From the NCBI RefSeq assembly GCF_000321225.1, contig NW_004450464.1, forward strand, positions 875,190 through 939,189: 64,000 nucleotides of DNA, read 5' to 3'. Positions 1 to 11,457 of the stretch are shown piece by piece. Below the pieces are notes generated by a model, which was not told the origin of the DNA, searched no databases, and saw only the letters and a program-made list of their open reading frames with translations. The first letter of the stretch is position 1, and every line of letters starts with the position of its first letter. Made by a program: the position numbers and the translations under genes. Origin of the DNA: Odobenus rosmarus divergens (taxonomy: Eukaryota > Chordata > Mammalia > Carnivora > Odobenidae).

Positions 1-735
1 TTTTCTCGTTTAGTGCTCTGAAGATATCATGCCAGTCCTTTCTGGCCTGCCAGGTCTCTGTGGATAGGTCTGTGGCCATTCTAATGTTTCTACCATTGTA
101 GGTTTCAGATCTCTTGTCCCGAGCTGCTTTCAGGATTTTTTCTTTGTCTCTGAGACTCGTGAGTTTTACTATTAGATGTCGGGGTGTTGACCTATTTTTA
201 TTGATTTTGAGGGGGGTTCTCTGTGCCTCCTTGATTTTGATGTCTGTTTCCTTCCCCAAATTAGGGAAGTTCTCTGCTATAAACCTTCTGCCTCTCTCTC
301 TCTTTCTTCTTCTTCTGGGATCCCAATTATTCTAATATTGTTTCATCTTATGGTGTCACTTATCTCTTGAATTCTGCCCTCGTGATCCTAGTTTCTCTCT
401 TTTTCTCAGCTTCTTTATTTTCCATCATTTGGTCTTCTATATCACTAATTCTCTCTTCTGCCTCATTTATCCTAGCAGTTAGAGCCTCCATTTTTGAGTG
501 CACCTCATTAATATCCTTTTTGATTTTGACTTGGTTAGATTTTAGTTCTTTTACTTCTCCAGAAAGGGTTTCTCTAATATCTTCCATACTTTTTGCAAGC
601 CCAGCTAGTATCTTTATAATCGTCATTCTGAACTCTAGTTCCGACATCTTACTAATGTCCATATTGATTAGGTCCCTGGCAGTTGGTACAGCATCTTGTT
701 CTTTTTTTTCAGGTGATTTTTTTCCATATTGTCAT
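1..735 (-). pseudogene. L1 ORF1 (RNA-binding nucleic-acid chaperone), broken and partial
   Basis: L1 ORF1 encodes the trimeric RNA-binding protein that coats L1 RNA in the cytoplasm. The longest open piece (662-360, 100 aa) is the N-terminal coiled-coil part, recognisable by SELEFRMTIIKILAGL and ALTARINEAEERISDIEDQ. The piece is not connected to the expected start at 735, because the frame changes in an A-rich run near 695-715. It also ends early: at 362-360 a base is apparently missing just before the segment that normally reads ISDT, giving a TAA. Leftwards the RNA-binding domain continues out of frame; translating near 70-20 gives the conserved TETWQARK-type block. The copy cannot make a full ORF1 protein. 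Confidence 0.88.
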
Positions 736-2527
736 TTTGTCCAGAGGAGAATAGATGAATGAGAGAACAAAATGCTAACAGGGTAACAATGACCCCAGAA
801 AAATATACACTAAAGAAATCAGAAGAGACCTGAAACCGGGGGAAAAGAAAGGGAAAGAAAGAAAAAAGAAAAAGAAAAAGATGAAAAAAAAAGAATATGA
901 TCAAATATGATCAGGCTGGTGCATAGATCAGTGCCACACACTAGATTTTGGGCATATTTTGGTCTGTTAGAAGAAAGTGCCTCCCAAAATTTTAAAGAAA
1001 GAAAAACTTACATATATACAAAAATAAGGGTAAATGCGATGAAGGGATGGAATATGGCTGTAAAGATGAAAATTATAAAAGATTTTATAAAAGGAATTGA
1101 TAAGATAAGAAGTTGGTTGAAAAAAGAAAGAAGAGGAATTAAAAAAAAGGGGGGGGAGAGAATGTGATCAGGCAGGAGACTAGAACAAAGCCATACACTA
1201 AAGATTTAGGGTTTATTTTGGTCTGTAAGAAGAAACTGTATCCCAGAATTTTAAAGAGAGAACAACTTATATATATACCAAAAATAAGGTTAACTACTAT
1301 GAAGGGATAAAATATGACTCTAAAAATGAAAAATAAAAAAGATTTTTAAAAAAGGGATTGATAAGATGTTGGTTGAAAAAGGGAAAAAGAAAAATTCAGA
1401 AGAAAAAGAAAACAAAGAAAATTAAAAATATTAACTTTGAAAGACTAAAGAATCAGGGGGAAAAAAGCCATGAATTCTATGTGCTGTATTCCCCTAGTGC
1501 TGGAGTTCTGCCGTTCCCATTGATCGTTAAACTTGGACGTGGCTGGCTGTTCTTGCTGATCTGGGGGAGGGGCCTGTTGCCGTGGTTCCCAAATGTCTTT
1601 CCCAGAGGTGGAATTGCCCCGCCCATGCCAGGCCAGGCTAAGTAATCTGCAAGGGTTTGCTCTTGGGAGCTTTTGTTCCCTGCAAGCTATCCATACAGCT
1701 TTGGAGGGTGAGAGTGAAAATGGCAGCCTCCCAATCTCCACCCAGGAGGAGCTGAGTTGGGGCCCCGCTCCTCAGTGCGCCCCCAGAGAAAAGCAGTCAA
1801 TCACTCCCGTCTCCCCGGTCTCTGGCTGCACTCCGTGCTCACCCGGCCTGTGACCCAGTTTCTATCTCTGGCACCCAACTGGGTGTAGAGTCTCCAAACC
1901 CAGCAGATCCCTGCAGTGTGCTCCCACGCCACTCCTCCAGGGGTAGGAAGGGGAGTCTCCCCGGATCTGCCGCTTGTCGGGTCCCTGCTGGAGGAGCAGT
2001 GGCCCGACTATGCCGTGGATCACAGCTTATGGCAACCCAGAGCTGTGAGCCCACTCCTCGGCTCCGTCTCTGCAGCGGGCTTCCCCGCTCCGATACCCCG
2101 GAGCTCTGCCCCGGAGCTCTGCCGTACTCAGGCACCCCCGGTCTTTCTGTGACCCCGAGGGTCCTGAGACCACACTGTCCCAGAGAGGGATGCACCCCTC
2201 AACTTAGCCACTGGAGCGAGTGCCTCAGTGGAGCCGACTTCTAAAAGTTCCGATTTTGTGCTCTGCTGCTCTATCACTTGCCAGAAGTGGCCAGCAGAGG
2301 CGCCCTCGCCCGCCATCTATCTTCCCAAATATTGCCTCGGATTCACTTCTCCACACATCCTGCCTTCCAGAAAGTGGTCGCTTTTCTGTTCAGAGAGTTG
2401 CTGCTATTCATTTCTTCAATCTCCTGTTGAGTTCGTAGGTGTTCAGAATGGTTTGAGCCCTATCTAGCTGAATTCCTGGGACTAGATGAAATTTAGGTCT
2501 CCTTCTCCTCCGCCATGTTGCTCCTCC
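1..2527 (-). mobile_element. L1 LINE, 5' half (5'UTR and start of ORF1), cut by window edge
   Basis: This is a non-LTR retrotransposon of the carnivore L1 type lying on the minus strand. Its 5' end is near 2527, where the minus strand begins with a GGAGGAGCAACATGGCGGAGG-like head. A long 5'UTR (about 2527 to 736) follows. It is GC-rich between about 2330 and 1490 and A-rich with GAAA/AAAG tracts between about 1470 and 800. ORF1 starts at about 735 and runs off the left edge. The intact 5' end implies that full-length L1 RNA was the template. The 3' end and TSD lie outside the window, so total length cannot be judged. Confidence 0.93.
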
Positions 2528-2842
2528 CCTCCTGTTTTTAAATCTTACTGTGAATAGCATTATAATGCATGCAAATAACCTTTCTAACTTTGAAAAAAGT
2601 GAGATTTTTGGTTTCTTTTATTGAAACTTGGGTTCTTTTATAGGGTAATCCATGGGACTTAAAAGATAACAAGTTGAGAACTACTGTTTTAAGAAATAGA
2701 AAACCAGTTGGGCAATAACTAGCCCCAGGTTCTCTTTCACATAATCTCTGGTAAGTGATTGCTGAATTTTGAACCATGACTTCCTGTAATTTAGTCAATA
2801 GTTGTCTCAAACTAAAAATGAAGTGTATTACCCTTAATATAT
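2528..2842. other. Unique flank between L1 5' end and a SINE
   Basis: No gene is visible. The segment 2590-2700 ends in a 'gttgagaactactg' string that resembles the terminus of MER5/MER20-type DNA transposons, but it is too short to call. Confidence 0.4.
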
Positions 2843-3014
2843 ATATTTTTTTAAGATTTTGTTTATTTGAGAGAGAGAGAGCATGAGTGGGGGTGGAGGG
2901 TCAGAGGGAGGAGAAGCAGGCTCTCCACTGAGCAGGGAGCCCGATGTGGGGTCTTGGGATCATGACCTGAGCCAAAGGCAGACGCTTAAAACTGAGCCAC
3001 CCAGGCGCCCCTAT
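2843..3014 (-). mobile_element. SINEC (Can-SINE), tRNA-derived
   Basis: On the minus strand the element opens with GGGCGCCTGGGTGGCTCAG at about 3012, followed by the 'ggtcatgatccc' block, a CT-rich tract and an A-rich tail ending near 2845. The flanks carry a degenerate TSD, CCTTAATATAT (2832-2842) and CCTTAACATAT (3015-3025), with one mismatch. One internal mutation turns the usual 'ggttaagcgtctgcc' block into 'ttttaagcgtctgcc'. Confidence 0.93.
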
Positions 3015-3025
3015 CCTTAACATAT

Positions 3026-5924
3026 TTCTAATAAAGCTTTTTCTCTTTGTGTAATATTAAAGCTATCCAATCATCTAGCATTCAGAATTAGTATTGTCAC
3101 TCTCTGTAAAGTGGTTAAAGTAGTAAAATGAATTAAGAGAACTGAGATTACACAGAAACATACTTATACATCCAGAAATAAAACCCAAGGCAACTTTTGA
3201 TTCAGTAATCTATTGTCCCACCAAACCACATTTTTTATAGTTAATAATTATGATTTCCCTCTCTTACATTTTTTATGCTCTTTGAACCATCAGTCCTTCA
3301 AAGGGATAATTTGGAATATATTTCAAAAAATGGCCTTCACTTTGTTTCTCATAGGTGATATTTTCAGCACACCCAACAGTGAAAGAAGAAGGAAAAAGAC
3401 AGAAAGAAATAGAGAAAAGTGAGAGGAAAATAAAATAGGATGATTGTGAAAATCTAGGCACAGAAGAACATCATGTTAAGTAAATTATTACATATAACAA
3501 TAATCCATTCTACCTGTTAAGAAAAAGAAAAGCATAATCATTGTTGCTTATAACATCCTAATATTAAGTCATCATATTTCTGCTATAGAAGGCTCAATAT
3601 ACTAACAATCCTATCCACATAAAACAAAGTCAGCACCAACTGACATAGAATTGAGAATAAATGAATCTCTGATGGATTACTTACAAAGTCTAGAAAAACA
3701 ACTTTCTACTTAATTTATATTTATAATTTGTTAGTGACTCAATTCAGCCTATTCAAAAGAAGCATTTCTAATGCATATCTATAATTCAAATATAAAGCAA
3801 AAGAATCTGGTATAAACTATGCCGTCTATTGCCATTTTTTGAATTTCTTTTGCTTTATTAAGCACATACTTATCTAGCTCTTTAGAAACCAGTTCTTTAT
3901 CCAGGATGGCAGTTTCAGGAAGTATGTATAAAGTTTCTGCATATTTCTTGCTTAAAGTTTCAACTGGACTATTTTACAGTTTCTAAAGGATAATTCAGAC
4001 CAATCTCATACACAATAATGTGCACTTTTTTCAAAAGAACTGGTATTTATGTGCTTAGCCAATTTCTCACAGCTATCTCAATCTCTATAAATAAATACTA
4101 AGAAGTTACATTAACCATCTATATTCTATCTATAAGGTCAAATGAAAATATTAGGGAAACCTTGGAGCATATGAAAAAGTTGGGAAATCCATGCGAAGAA
4201 AAGTTGGTCGATTTACTTGAACTTCTTTTTCTTTCAAATATCCAATAGAGTCAACATATCATGGTTATGCAGACATTAAGCTGAGAAAACCTCCAAATAT
4301 TTGAAATTCACATTTTTCCTCAGCCCTAAATTCCTCTGAGAATTGTACTCAACTCGAAATGCTTGGGAATGCAGCTCCTAATTCCCGCAAAGAGAAGTTT
4401 CTTTCCATTTTGATTTTCTCAGCCACAAACTAATCAGTCTTAATTGCTCCCAGCTGTGATTTCTTCTCTGAGGGGTTGCTTCCTGCTGGTACCCAAGTAG
4501 TACAGAATCATGCAGTTTTGTTAAACTCTAATAAATACATGGGAGCTTTGTAGAATCTAATTTACTATATAAGAGTTCAAGCACTGTAACTATCAAGTAA
4601 ACTTTCACTCAACTTTGAAAGCTGATCACATAATGAAAAGCACTCTTTTTCAATGAGGTGACAAGGTATTGGGCAATTGGAAGTTATATTTTTACCATTA
4701 GGGATTACAATAGAATATTATTTGTATTTGTATTTGTAATGGGTGTGTGTGTATAGTGTTATCTATACATATATATGTATATATGTATATGTATATATGT
4801 TTGTGCATATATACATGCATATTAAATTATTTGTGTTATATGCAGAACATTTTTCTTGTATATTTGGAATTTTTAATTATTATTATAGCAAAAAGAGGTT
4901 TAAAATCAAAACTACATGCTGTCTGGAAACAAAACACTATGGTAACACCAAGGAAGTAAATTAAAATAGGAAATATTGCCACATTAAAGTCTTCATAAAA
5001 TTAAATAATTAGGTGTCCCTTATATTTTTTACTATTTAATCTGAAAAACTGAGGAAAAAAAGATTATAAAATCTTTTTCAAAAATTGTAATTCTGGTTCT
5101 AAGAAGATTTAAAAATGATATCACCTGAAAAGAATATCAAGATTTGATGGTTTTTAGTTTACTTTATGGTACAAATTCAACCATCACTTTTAATGAATCA
5201 ATCCCTATTAATTATTTTCATACAAAGATAGAAAAAACAAAGCAAAAAAAAGATTAAAAGAAATTAACTACATCTGAAAGTGATTTAAGAAGTGACTGTG
5301 GGCTTTTTTTTTAAAACCAGTGAATCTGAAGTTTTAATTAATGAACCACAATTCATGGCTGTTAGCTTGACTAATAAACTTTGTTACTAGGCAAAAAACT
5401 GAGGGTAATGAAGACATAGTATCGAAACTTGAGAACAGGTTGCCATTGGCAGAAATTGAGCAAGTTCAAAATGACTAAATGAAAAGTTTGCCAAACAACA
5501 TTTAGGAAACCACAAAATAATTGTTCTTTTGCATCTGTGGTCCTAATGAACTCACTTCGTATTACAATATAGCAAGGTTATTTGTGCTCAAAATAGTACA
5601 TACGTAGCATCAACATGCCGTAATACTCTATAAGGCACTACAGAATTTTATCATAAATAATGAGAGAAAAAATTATTAAAACATTTACACATTTTCAGAA
5701 TTCAGAATTATTATACAGAGAATTTCTTAGTGTTATTCTTATTTCTGAAAGTAATTTTATAAGTAACAGTTTATCATTCATGGCTAAACATGTGCCATAT
5801 TTATACTAATCTCCATGCTCTGAAAACCCACTGTTTAGACAGAAATCAAATCTAGAAAATCTAAACTAAGAGAAGGATTAATTCATGCCATGCTAATGCT
5901 TCCACAAAGAACAATTTAAAAAGG
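3026..5924. other. AT-rich unique intergenic stretch
   Basis: No gene, splice-supported exon or well-preserved repeat was recognised over 2.9 kb apart from the TA/TG-rich microsatellite near 4741. All open frames here are short (under about 75 codons) and have the composition expected of chance. Confidence 0.6.
4741..4830. repeat. TG/TA microsatellite
   Basis: A short TG run is followed by interrupted TATA/TATG units such as 'atatatgtatatatgtat'. It is low-complexity sequence and likely length-polymorphic. Confidence 0.85.
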
Positions 5925-6491
5925 CAGATAAAATACAAAAATCCTTTATTTAAAGCATCATATTACTGCAGAAGCAATAAAAACTAGCAACTAATAAATT
6001 GGATACGGGAGGACCGTGGAGAAGTGAGCTGATGATTGGCAGCCATTCTTTTGGGGGGCAATTCATTTTTTTCCTGGAGCACCAGGAAGAGAGGAAGAGT
6101 CTGGCTTAGCGTAGGCAGGGAGCCACTATGGGAGAACAGAACCAGTGGAGTGTTCAATAGTTGGACAGCCCTGGAAAAAACAAGATTATAGAGTTGAGTA
6201 GCCTCAAACATATAGCCTGTTTCCTCCAAAGACATGTAGAATAATTCTAAGACTGTACGGGAAAGAAACAAAATAGCTAAGCCAAAATCTTCTGAAAAGT
6301 AAAGCAGACTGTTCCATAGTATGTGATGCTGAAGGGAAAAGACCCTCCAGGTGAAGTGGTTCCAGTGAACACAATTATTTTCAGTTGACAGTCTTGGAAG
6401 GAGTGGTGCCTTGTTGATCCACAGCTGTATTTTCATTTTTTTTCTTTTTCTTCTAATGGGGAAGGTAGAGGAATGAGAATTCATTCTTGTC
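5925..6491 (-). other. Candidate terminal exon with 171-codon ORF and poly(A) signal
   Basis: This is not recognised as any known gene. Reading the minus strand, a pyrimidine-rich tract ends in CTCACTCTTTTGCCAG at about 6492, a good 3' splice-acceptor shape. An open frame follows with ATG at 6499 (just upstream of the AG) or an in-frame ATG at 6484. It stops at 5984, and AATAAA occurs at 5950-5945, about 35 bases past the stop, with T-rich sequence beyond. A second internal pyrimidine tract plus CAG lies near 6172. The predicted protein shows no domain, signal peptide or repeat I can name. Hydrophobic stretches around LAILFLSRTVLELF look like chance. A spliced lncRNA 3' exon is more plausible than a coding exon. 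Confidence 0.35.
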
Positions 6492-6494
6492 CCT

Positions 6495-6565
6495 GGCAAA
6501 AGAGTGAGGTTCAGAGAAATCAGCAGAGACTTTAGTGGTCACACAGGGTAAATATGACAAAAGAC
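6495..6565 (+). repeat. Possible MIR core fragment
   Basis: The plus strand reads 'gtgaggttcagagaaatcagcagagactttagtggtcacacaggg' in parts, resembling the MIR core that normally runs 'gaggcacagagaggttaag ... ggtcacacagc'. It is heavily diverged. If real, the splice-acceptor-like site of the adjoining candidate exon lies inside a MIR, a known way for exons to arise. Confidence 0.4.
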
Positions 6566-6944
6566 TTGAGGGTTTCTCCTTTAAGACATTAGCTGAATTC
6601 TTAAGATGCATGAAGAAGAAAGCTAATGAGTAATGTCAAGGAATTTTCTTCATTTACTCATTTCAAAGGACAGAAACATCCTCCAAGGATGGTGATCCCA
6701 ATGAACAATTTGAAAAATTGTTCAGTGGGAAAATTGGAAGTCTAGAGTTAAAAGCAAAGAACAAACCAGGGGTAGATGGAATTTATCCCAAATCAACTGA
6801 CCTTAGAAAATGGAAGATTTAGGTGCCAAGCCCCCTTTTATAGAGGCAATCGTAATGCTTCTAACTTCATCTGGTACCTCTGTGGTTTTTTTATTCACAA
6901 TGTGTGGCATCCAGTCAAAACCATTTTGCACCAATTAGCTACAA

Positions 6945-7560
6945 CCTACCTGCTGATGGAGATGTAAGTTGGCACAACCATTTTGGAAAACTGTTCAGAA
7001 CAGTGTATATAAGCTGTATACATGCATATCTTATGACCCTGAAATTTCATTCCCAGTTATACAAAAAACAAAATTCTGTACAAATGCTTATCAAAACACA
7101 CAGGCTATGTTTACAGCAGCACTAGTGCTAGCAGACCCAAGATGGAGAAAAAAATCCATCATCACTAGAATAGATAAATAAATTGTGCTATATTCATGCT
7201 GTAGATTACTATAGGCCAATAAGAAATTCATAAACTACAACTACATGCAACAGTAATAAATCTCACACATAAAATGGTGAATAAAAAAGGCCAGAAACAA
7301 ACAAAAAAAGTCTAGTGTATGATTCTATGTATATAAAGTCCAAAATCAGGCAAGATTAAACTATGTCAGTCTTGAAGGTATATGGACTGGAGGGGGGGGA
7401 TGGGGAAGCTTCCAGGATGCTGGTAATGTTCTCTTTCTTGATCTGGGCTCTGGTGTCACAGATGTGTTCACTTTGTGGAAATTTTTTGAGTTCTACATTT
7501 ACAATTAGTTCTCTTCAATATGTATGTATATTTTACTAAAATGTTAACCAAAAAAGTGAA
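6945..7560 (+). mobile_element. Ancient L1 (L1M-type) 3' end
   Basis: The plus strand follows the end of L1 ORF2 and the 3'UTR of old mammalian L1s: 'ttggcacaaccattttggaaaactg', 'cttatgaccctgaaatttcattcccagttat', 'agcagcactagtgctagcagacccaagatggag', 'aaactacaactacatgcaacagtaataaatctcaca', then a G-rich stretch near 7390 and an A-run at 7560. It is much diverged and has no usable reading frame. Confidence 0.75.
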
Positions 7561-7646
7561 AAAAAAAAAAGGAAGAATTCTTAGTCTGTGCTTACTATAC
7601 CTATCTCTATATATTTAAATCTGCATATATCTGAAACTATCTCTGG

Positions 7647-7918
7647 AGGTCGTTTAAATTCATGGCCTTTGGAAAAGCTCTCATGCTGATCACTATCTGT
7701 GGCCCAAAAGAAGAAAATAAAAGCAAGGGAGAAAAAGAGTGGCTCAAAATACCAGGCAAAGGGGGCATCCTTAGCACATTTTCTTCTGCTGCTGTCCCTC
7801 CCACCTGACTGAGCTGAGGTTTGAATGTGGAGGTACTGGACGGGAAAGTATTTTTAAGGAAGTTGTCTATCCAGCCTTTGTTTTACATCAGGCAAATCTT
7901 GGACTGAAATTTAAGATG
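7647..7918 (+). repeat. Left arm of a ~270-bp inverted repeat
   Basis: This arm matches the reverse complement of 8791-9063 along its whole length, by eye roughly three-quarters to four-fifths identical with few gaps. Exact shared runs include CCAGGCAAAGGGGGCATCC (7752-7770 here, reverse-complemented at 8936-8954), TCTCATGCTGATCACTA and CACCTGACTGAGCTGA. Similarity stops sharply after 'aaatttaagatg' at 7918. I do not recognise the sequence as a named repeat family. Confidence 0.85.
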
Positions 7919-8790
7919 AATATTTCATATGAAATTAAGATACATATTTCACATTTAAGCATCATCCAAAGAGAGTTTCAGATATAGTCTATGTACCCCA
8001 ACGTTACCATTTTTATAACTATAGTCACTCTCCCATTAGGAGTCCTGACACGAGGGATGTATCTCACATATGATCACAGTTTCTACCAGTTGTTCTGAAG
8101 CCATTTTGTATTAGAGTTCTCATTTCTTGCTGTCCATAAACTGATATAGTTCTTTGTTCCATATTTATGCGCCTACTGATTTCCACATTTCTGGTGATTT
8201 TTTTTTTTTTTCTATCTTGGGAAATAAGGAAGTGATTCCCAAAATCTCTAGGGGGTGGAGGCAGTGATTAGTTAAAGAGAACAGTGCCCTCATTTACATA
8301 GTCTTTTCTTTTTATCTCAGCCATTTTCTTCTCAAAGCCTGCAGTACTGCTGACCTTCTGGGTTTAGGAGTTTTAAAGCACAGCTTCATTATATACTTTC
8401 AGAATGGAGAACTTTTACCCCACCTGACATTCATCCTTAACTCCTCATTCTGGCCTCATCTGCCAGACTCCTTTTTCATTCATGGTAACTCTCTGTCAGG
8501 AACCTTCATGTCCATCCTTACATCCAGGTATAGCAGTCTGTCAGTCTGTTTCTATATATATGAATCCCAACTACATATAGTGTTCAAATTCTTTCTCGAG
8601 GGGCTGTGGATCCCCTATAAATCAAGGAATATTCCTGAATATGTTATGAATTAGGACATTCTTTGCCAAATGCCAAAAGATTACCATCTCTACCCATAAG
8701 TATACAACTATGTACTTTCCAAGATACCAAAATGTCAAAAATCAAAGGACAGACAAAGGGATAAATAAATGCAGATTGTTGGAAGAACAG
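7919..8790. other. Spacer between inverted-repeat arms
   Basis: 872 bases of unique-looking sequence with a T-run at about 8199. No gene or recognised repeat was found, and no open frame of note lies between the arms. Confidence 0.6.
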
Positions 8791-9063
8791 CATCTTAAAT
8801 TTCAATCCAAGACTAGCTTGACCTAAAACAAACGCTGAATAGACAACTTTTCCAAAGATACTTTCCTAATCAATACCTCCATATTCAAACTTCAGCTCAG
8901 TCAGGTGTGAGTGACAGAAGAGGATCACTTGCTAGGGATGCCCCCTTTGCCTGGCATTTTTACACCATTCCTTTCCTCACTTGCTTTTATTTTCTCCGAT
9001 TTGGCTAGCTGTAGTGATCAGCATGAGAACTCTTCCAAAGGGCATCAATTTTAATTGCAACCA
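8791..9063 (-). repeat. Right arm of a ~270-bp inverted repeat
   Basis: The reverse complement of this stretch aligns end to end with 7647-7918. The boundaries are shared: outer edge 'ggttgcaattaaaattgatgcc' against 'ggtcgtttaaattcatggcc', inner edge at 'aaatttaagatg'. It could be half of an old inverted duplication or the second, oppositely oriented copy of an unrecognised repeat family. Confidence 0.85.
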
Positions 9064-9249
9064 ATAATTAGAAAAAGAACTAAGAAATACTGAAAATCAC
9101 TCACATATACCTACTTCGATCTTCCTTTTCTACATCTGTAAGACTATACTGTTTTTGTTCATCTAAGATATTGAATTGCCTCTAGTGAATTGCATTCATT
9201 ATTTACCTTCCACTTCAGTTTTAGGAAAACACAGTTTGTTCATGATAGG

Positions 9250-9605
9250 TCAAGTTCTGGAGTAACAGAAAAGTTCCAAATCTCAGGGGCTTAAAAAAGT
9301 TTTATTCCTCATAAGCAAGTTGGCAGTGAGTCTGCCTCAAGCTTCAGGGGATCTGTCTCCTATGCAATGGCTCAGCGTCACACCTCCATATCATATTTGC
9401 TTCCACGACCGCTGGCAAGGGTGACAAAGCTGAAAAGTCTCAAAATGAAAGGATTCATTCTGGAAAAGACATGAATCTTTTCTGCTCACATTCCATTAGG
9501 AATGTAGGTCAAAGGCCACACATAGCCTTAAGAGGGCAGAGGAGTGCCATCTCTCCCTGTAATCCTGTCCTAATAGAAGGCAAATATTAACTATTGGTTA
9601 CATAA
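9250..9605. repeat. Probable ancient interspersed repeat, family unresolved
   Basis: The stretch contains 'aaatctcaggggcttaaaaaagttttattcctcat' and later 'ctgctcacattccattaggaatgtaggtcaaaggccacacatagcc'. I associate these phrases with an old mammalian LTR or DNA-transposon fossil found in many copies. I cannot name the family with confidence. No ORF is present. Confidence 0.4.
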
Positions 9606-9889
9606 TTTTTTCTTAAAGTTGAATGCTTTATACCAGTCATATAATCTAGACCAAGTCTTAATTTTGAAATAATATAAAGGAGAAAGAAATAATTAAACAT
9701 GAAAAAATGAACACGGGATAAGGATGAGAAAACAGCATTCTACTTATTTGTGAATCAATTTGACATAGCCTCATAAAACACTGACTTGAAAAGAATTCTG
9801 AGGCCAACCTTAGCTCAGTAGGAAAGAGTGATTTAACAAGTCAATGATATCAGCTGTAAGCACGAGAATGATGAGTATTGCTTCATATA

Positions 9890-10375
9890 TAGACTTATTG
9901 ATCCCAATTCCAGTCCTCTTCTTGCATCCATACCTTTGTGTGGCCTGAAGGAAGACAGAGTGGACTTTTCCATCGCTTGACTTGGGGTTGGCTTGTAACC
10001 CATTTTGACCAATGGCATGTAGGTAGAAGTATGCAATTTCTGAGCCAAGAACTTAATAACCTCCTGTTTTTCCACTTGCTCTCTAAAATTTCTGTCATTC
10101 TCATGAGACGAACATACCTCACGTGGTACTCTAGTCCCAGGAGAAGGATAACAGATACAAGAAAAAGACCATCCTGGTCTTTACAGCTTGAAACAGAGCT
10201 GCCCCAGGCATCCCATTGGTCTGTACAGAGTGAAAAGCAAAGCCACAAAGCTGAACTCAGTCTACATCAGCTGAATTTCCACCAACCTTTAAAGAGTTAT
10301 GAACAGTTACAAATGATTGTTGTTTTAAGCCATGGAATTTCTGGGCAGTTTGTTATATAATAAGAATTAATCAGT
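9890..10375 (+). mobile_element. MLT1-type LTR (ERVL-MaLR), diverged
   Basis: A solitary LTR of an ancient non-autonomous endogenous retrovirus-like element. Family landmarks in order are 'ggcttgtaacccattttgaccaatggcatg', 'atttctgagccaagaac', 'catacctcacgtgg', then the 3' end 'gattgttgttttaagccatggaatttctgggcagtttgttat' near 10313-10356. No internal viral genes are present. The open frames on both strands here (117-140 codons) are accidental readings of the LTR. Confidence 0.7.
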
Positions 10376-11190
10376 ATATGCTACATGTGCCACATACTGG
10401 CCACTCATAAAGTATAGTGGATGAAAAAACAAAACAAACAATCTATAAAACAAAAAGGATGGGAGACTGTCACACAAAGGAAAACATTCTTGAGAATCAG
10501 AAAAAAAATAAGAATAAACATTTAATGTGACTATCTTTTAAACAATCAAGATACATGAACTGTATTCTGATGTCTGACTATATTTACATGAAAAAAATTC
10601 AAAGTTACAAAACTTAACATTTTTATGTAGGAATTGATTTATTTTAAAATAAAATAAACTGGAACAGTGCCCAACAATATACATTAGTGGCCATTAATAG
10701 TTTCTAAAATAAACTTGAACATGGTGTCTATTACAAAATCCTGTTGTATTAGAATTAAAGGGATGTCTGAGTTTGAAGGAGGTGATTTTTGAGAAAACAA
10801 AAGTAAGCATTATTTCAAACAGTAGAACCATATACTTTAGTGACAAAAAAGCATATAAAAATGTAAATACGTTTTTCATGGTAAATTTCAGAATGGCAAT
10901 TTTTCAGATGAGATAAAATATTTAAGAAGGCTAATTTGAAATACCTACTGAAATATCAAGAGGGTAGCCAGACCCCAGCTAATATATGGGAGCAAATATT
11001 GATTTGGCAGGATTATGCATCCAACCCAAACTTTTTATATTTTCATAAATATGCAAGTGTGAAAGCAAATAAAAAGAATACTGAGAGGGTCAGGAGTATA
11101 TAGCGATCAATAGTTGAAGTGCTTAGAGTGGCCCCGGGCTGATTTTCTGTCTCTGATGGTATTGAAACTCAAGCTCAAAGATTCCTACCT
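10376..11190. other. AT-rich unique stretch
   Basis: Nothing gene-like was seen. The short frames are interrupted and have no recognisable product. Confidence 0.55.
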
Positions 11191-11194
11191 TCGC

Positions 11195-11290
11195 TTGCAT
11201 CAGAACCACTTGGGAAGCCTTTTAAAATACAGGCTGACTTCAGATTCCATTGGTCTGATATTGGTATTTTTTAAAAGATTTCAATGCCAT
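11195..11290 (+). mobile_element. MER5A-like DNA-transposon fragment
   Basis: The phrase 'ttgcatcagaaccacttgggaagccttttaaaatacag' matches the core of MER5A (non-autonomous hAT-Charlie). The fragment decays after about 11285. Confidence 0.6.
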
Positions 11291-11457
11291 TTTAAAGTGT
11301 AACCAGGGTAAATAATTAGAACTGCTTTGACCTATTCCAAGTATCCGTAAGTCAGTTAATGATTAATTACAGTTAGCAATTCTCCAATCCCAGGCTATTC
11401 CCAGTCTCATTGCCTTCAGCCCGATTGGGTCATGTGGTCTAATAATCAAAACTTTGT

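Noticed and set aside
1445..2467. Overlapping open frames of 62-118 codons in GC-rich sequence
   Set aside because: They lie in an L1 5'UTR, where high GC lowers stop-codon frequency. No conserved protein is recognisable.
6945..7560. Possible processed pseudogene
   Set aside because: The sequence follows an ancient L1 3' end rather than any cellular mRNA.
9895..10360. 117- and 140-codon frames on opposite strands
   Set aside because: Both are inside the MLT1-type LTR.
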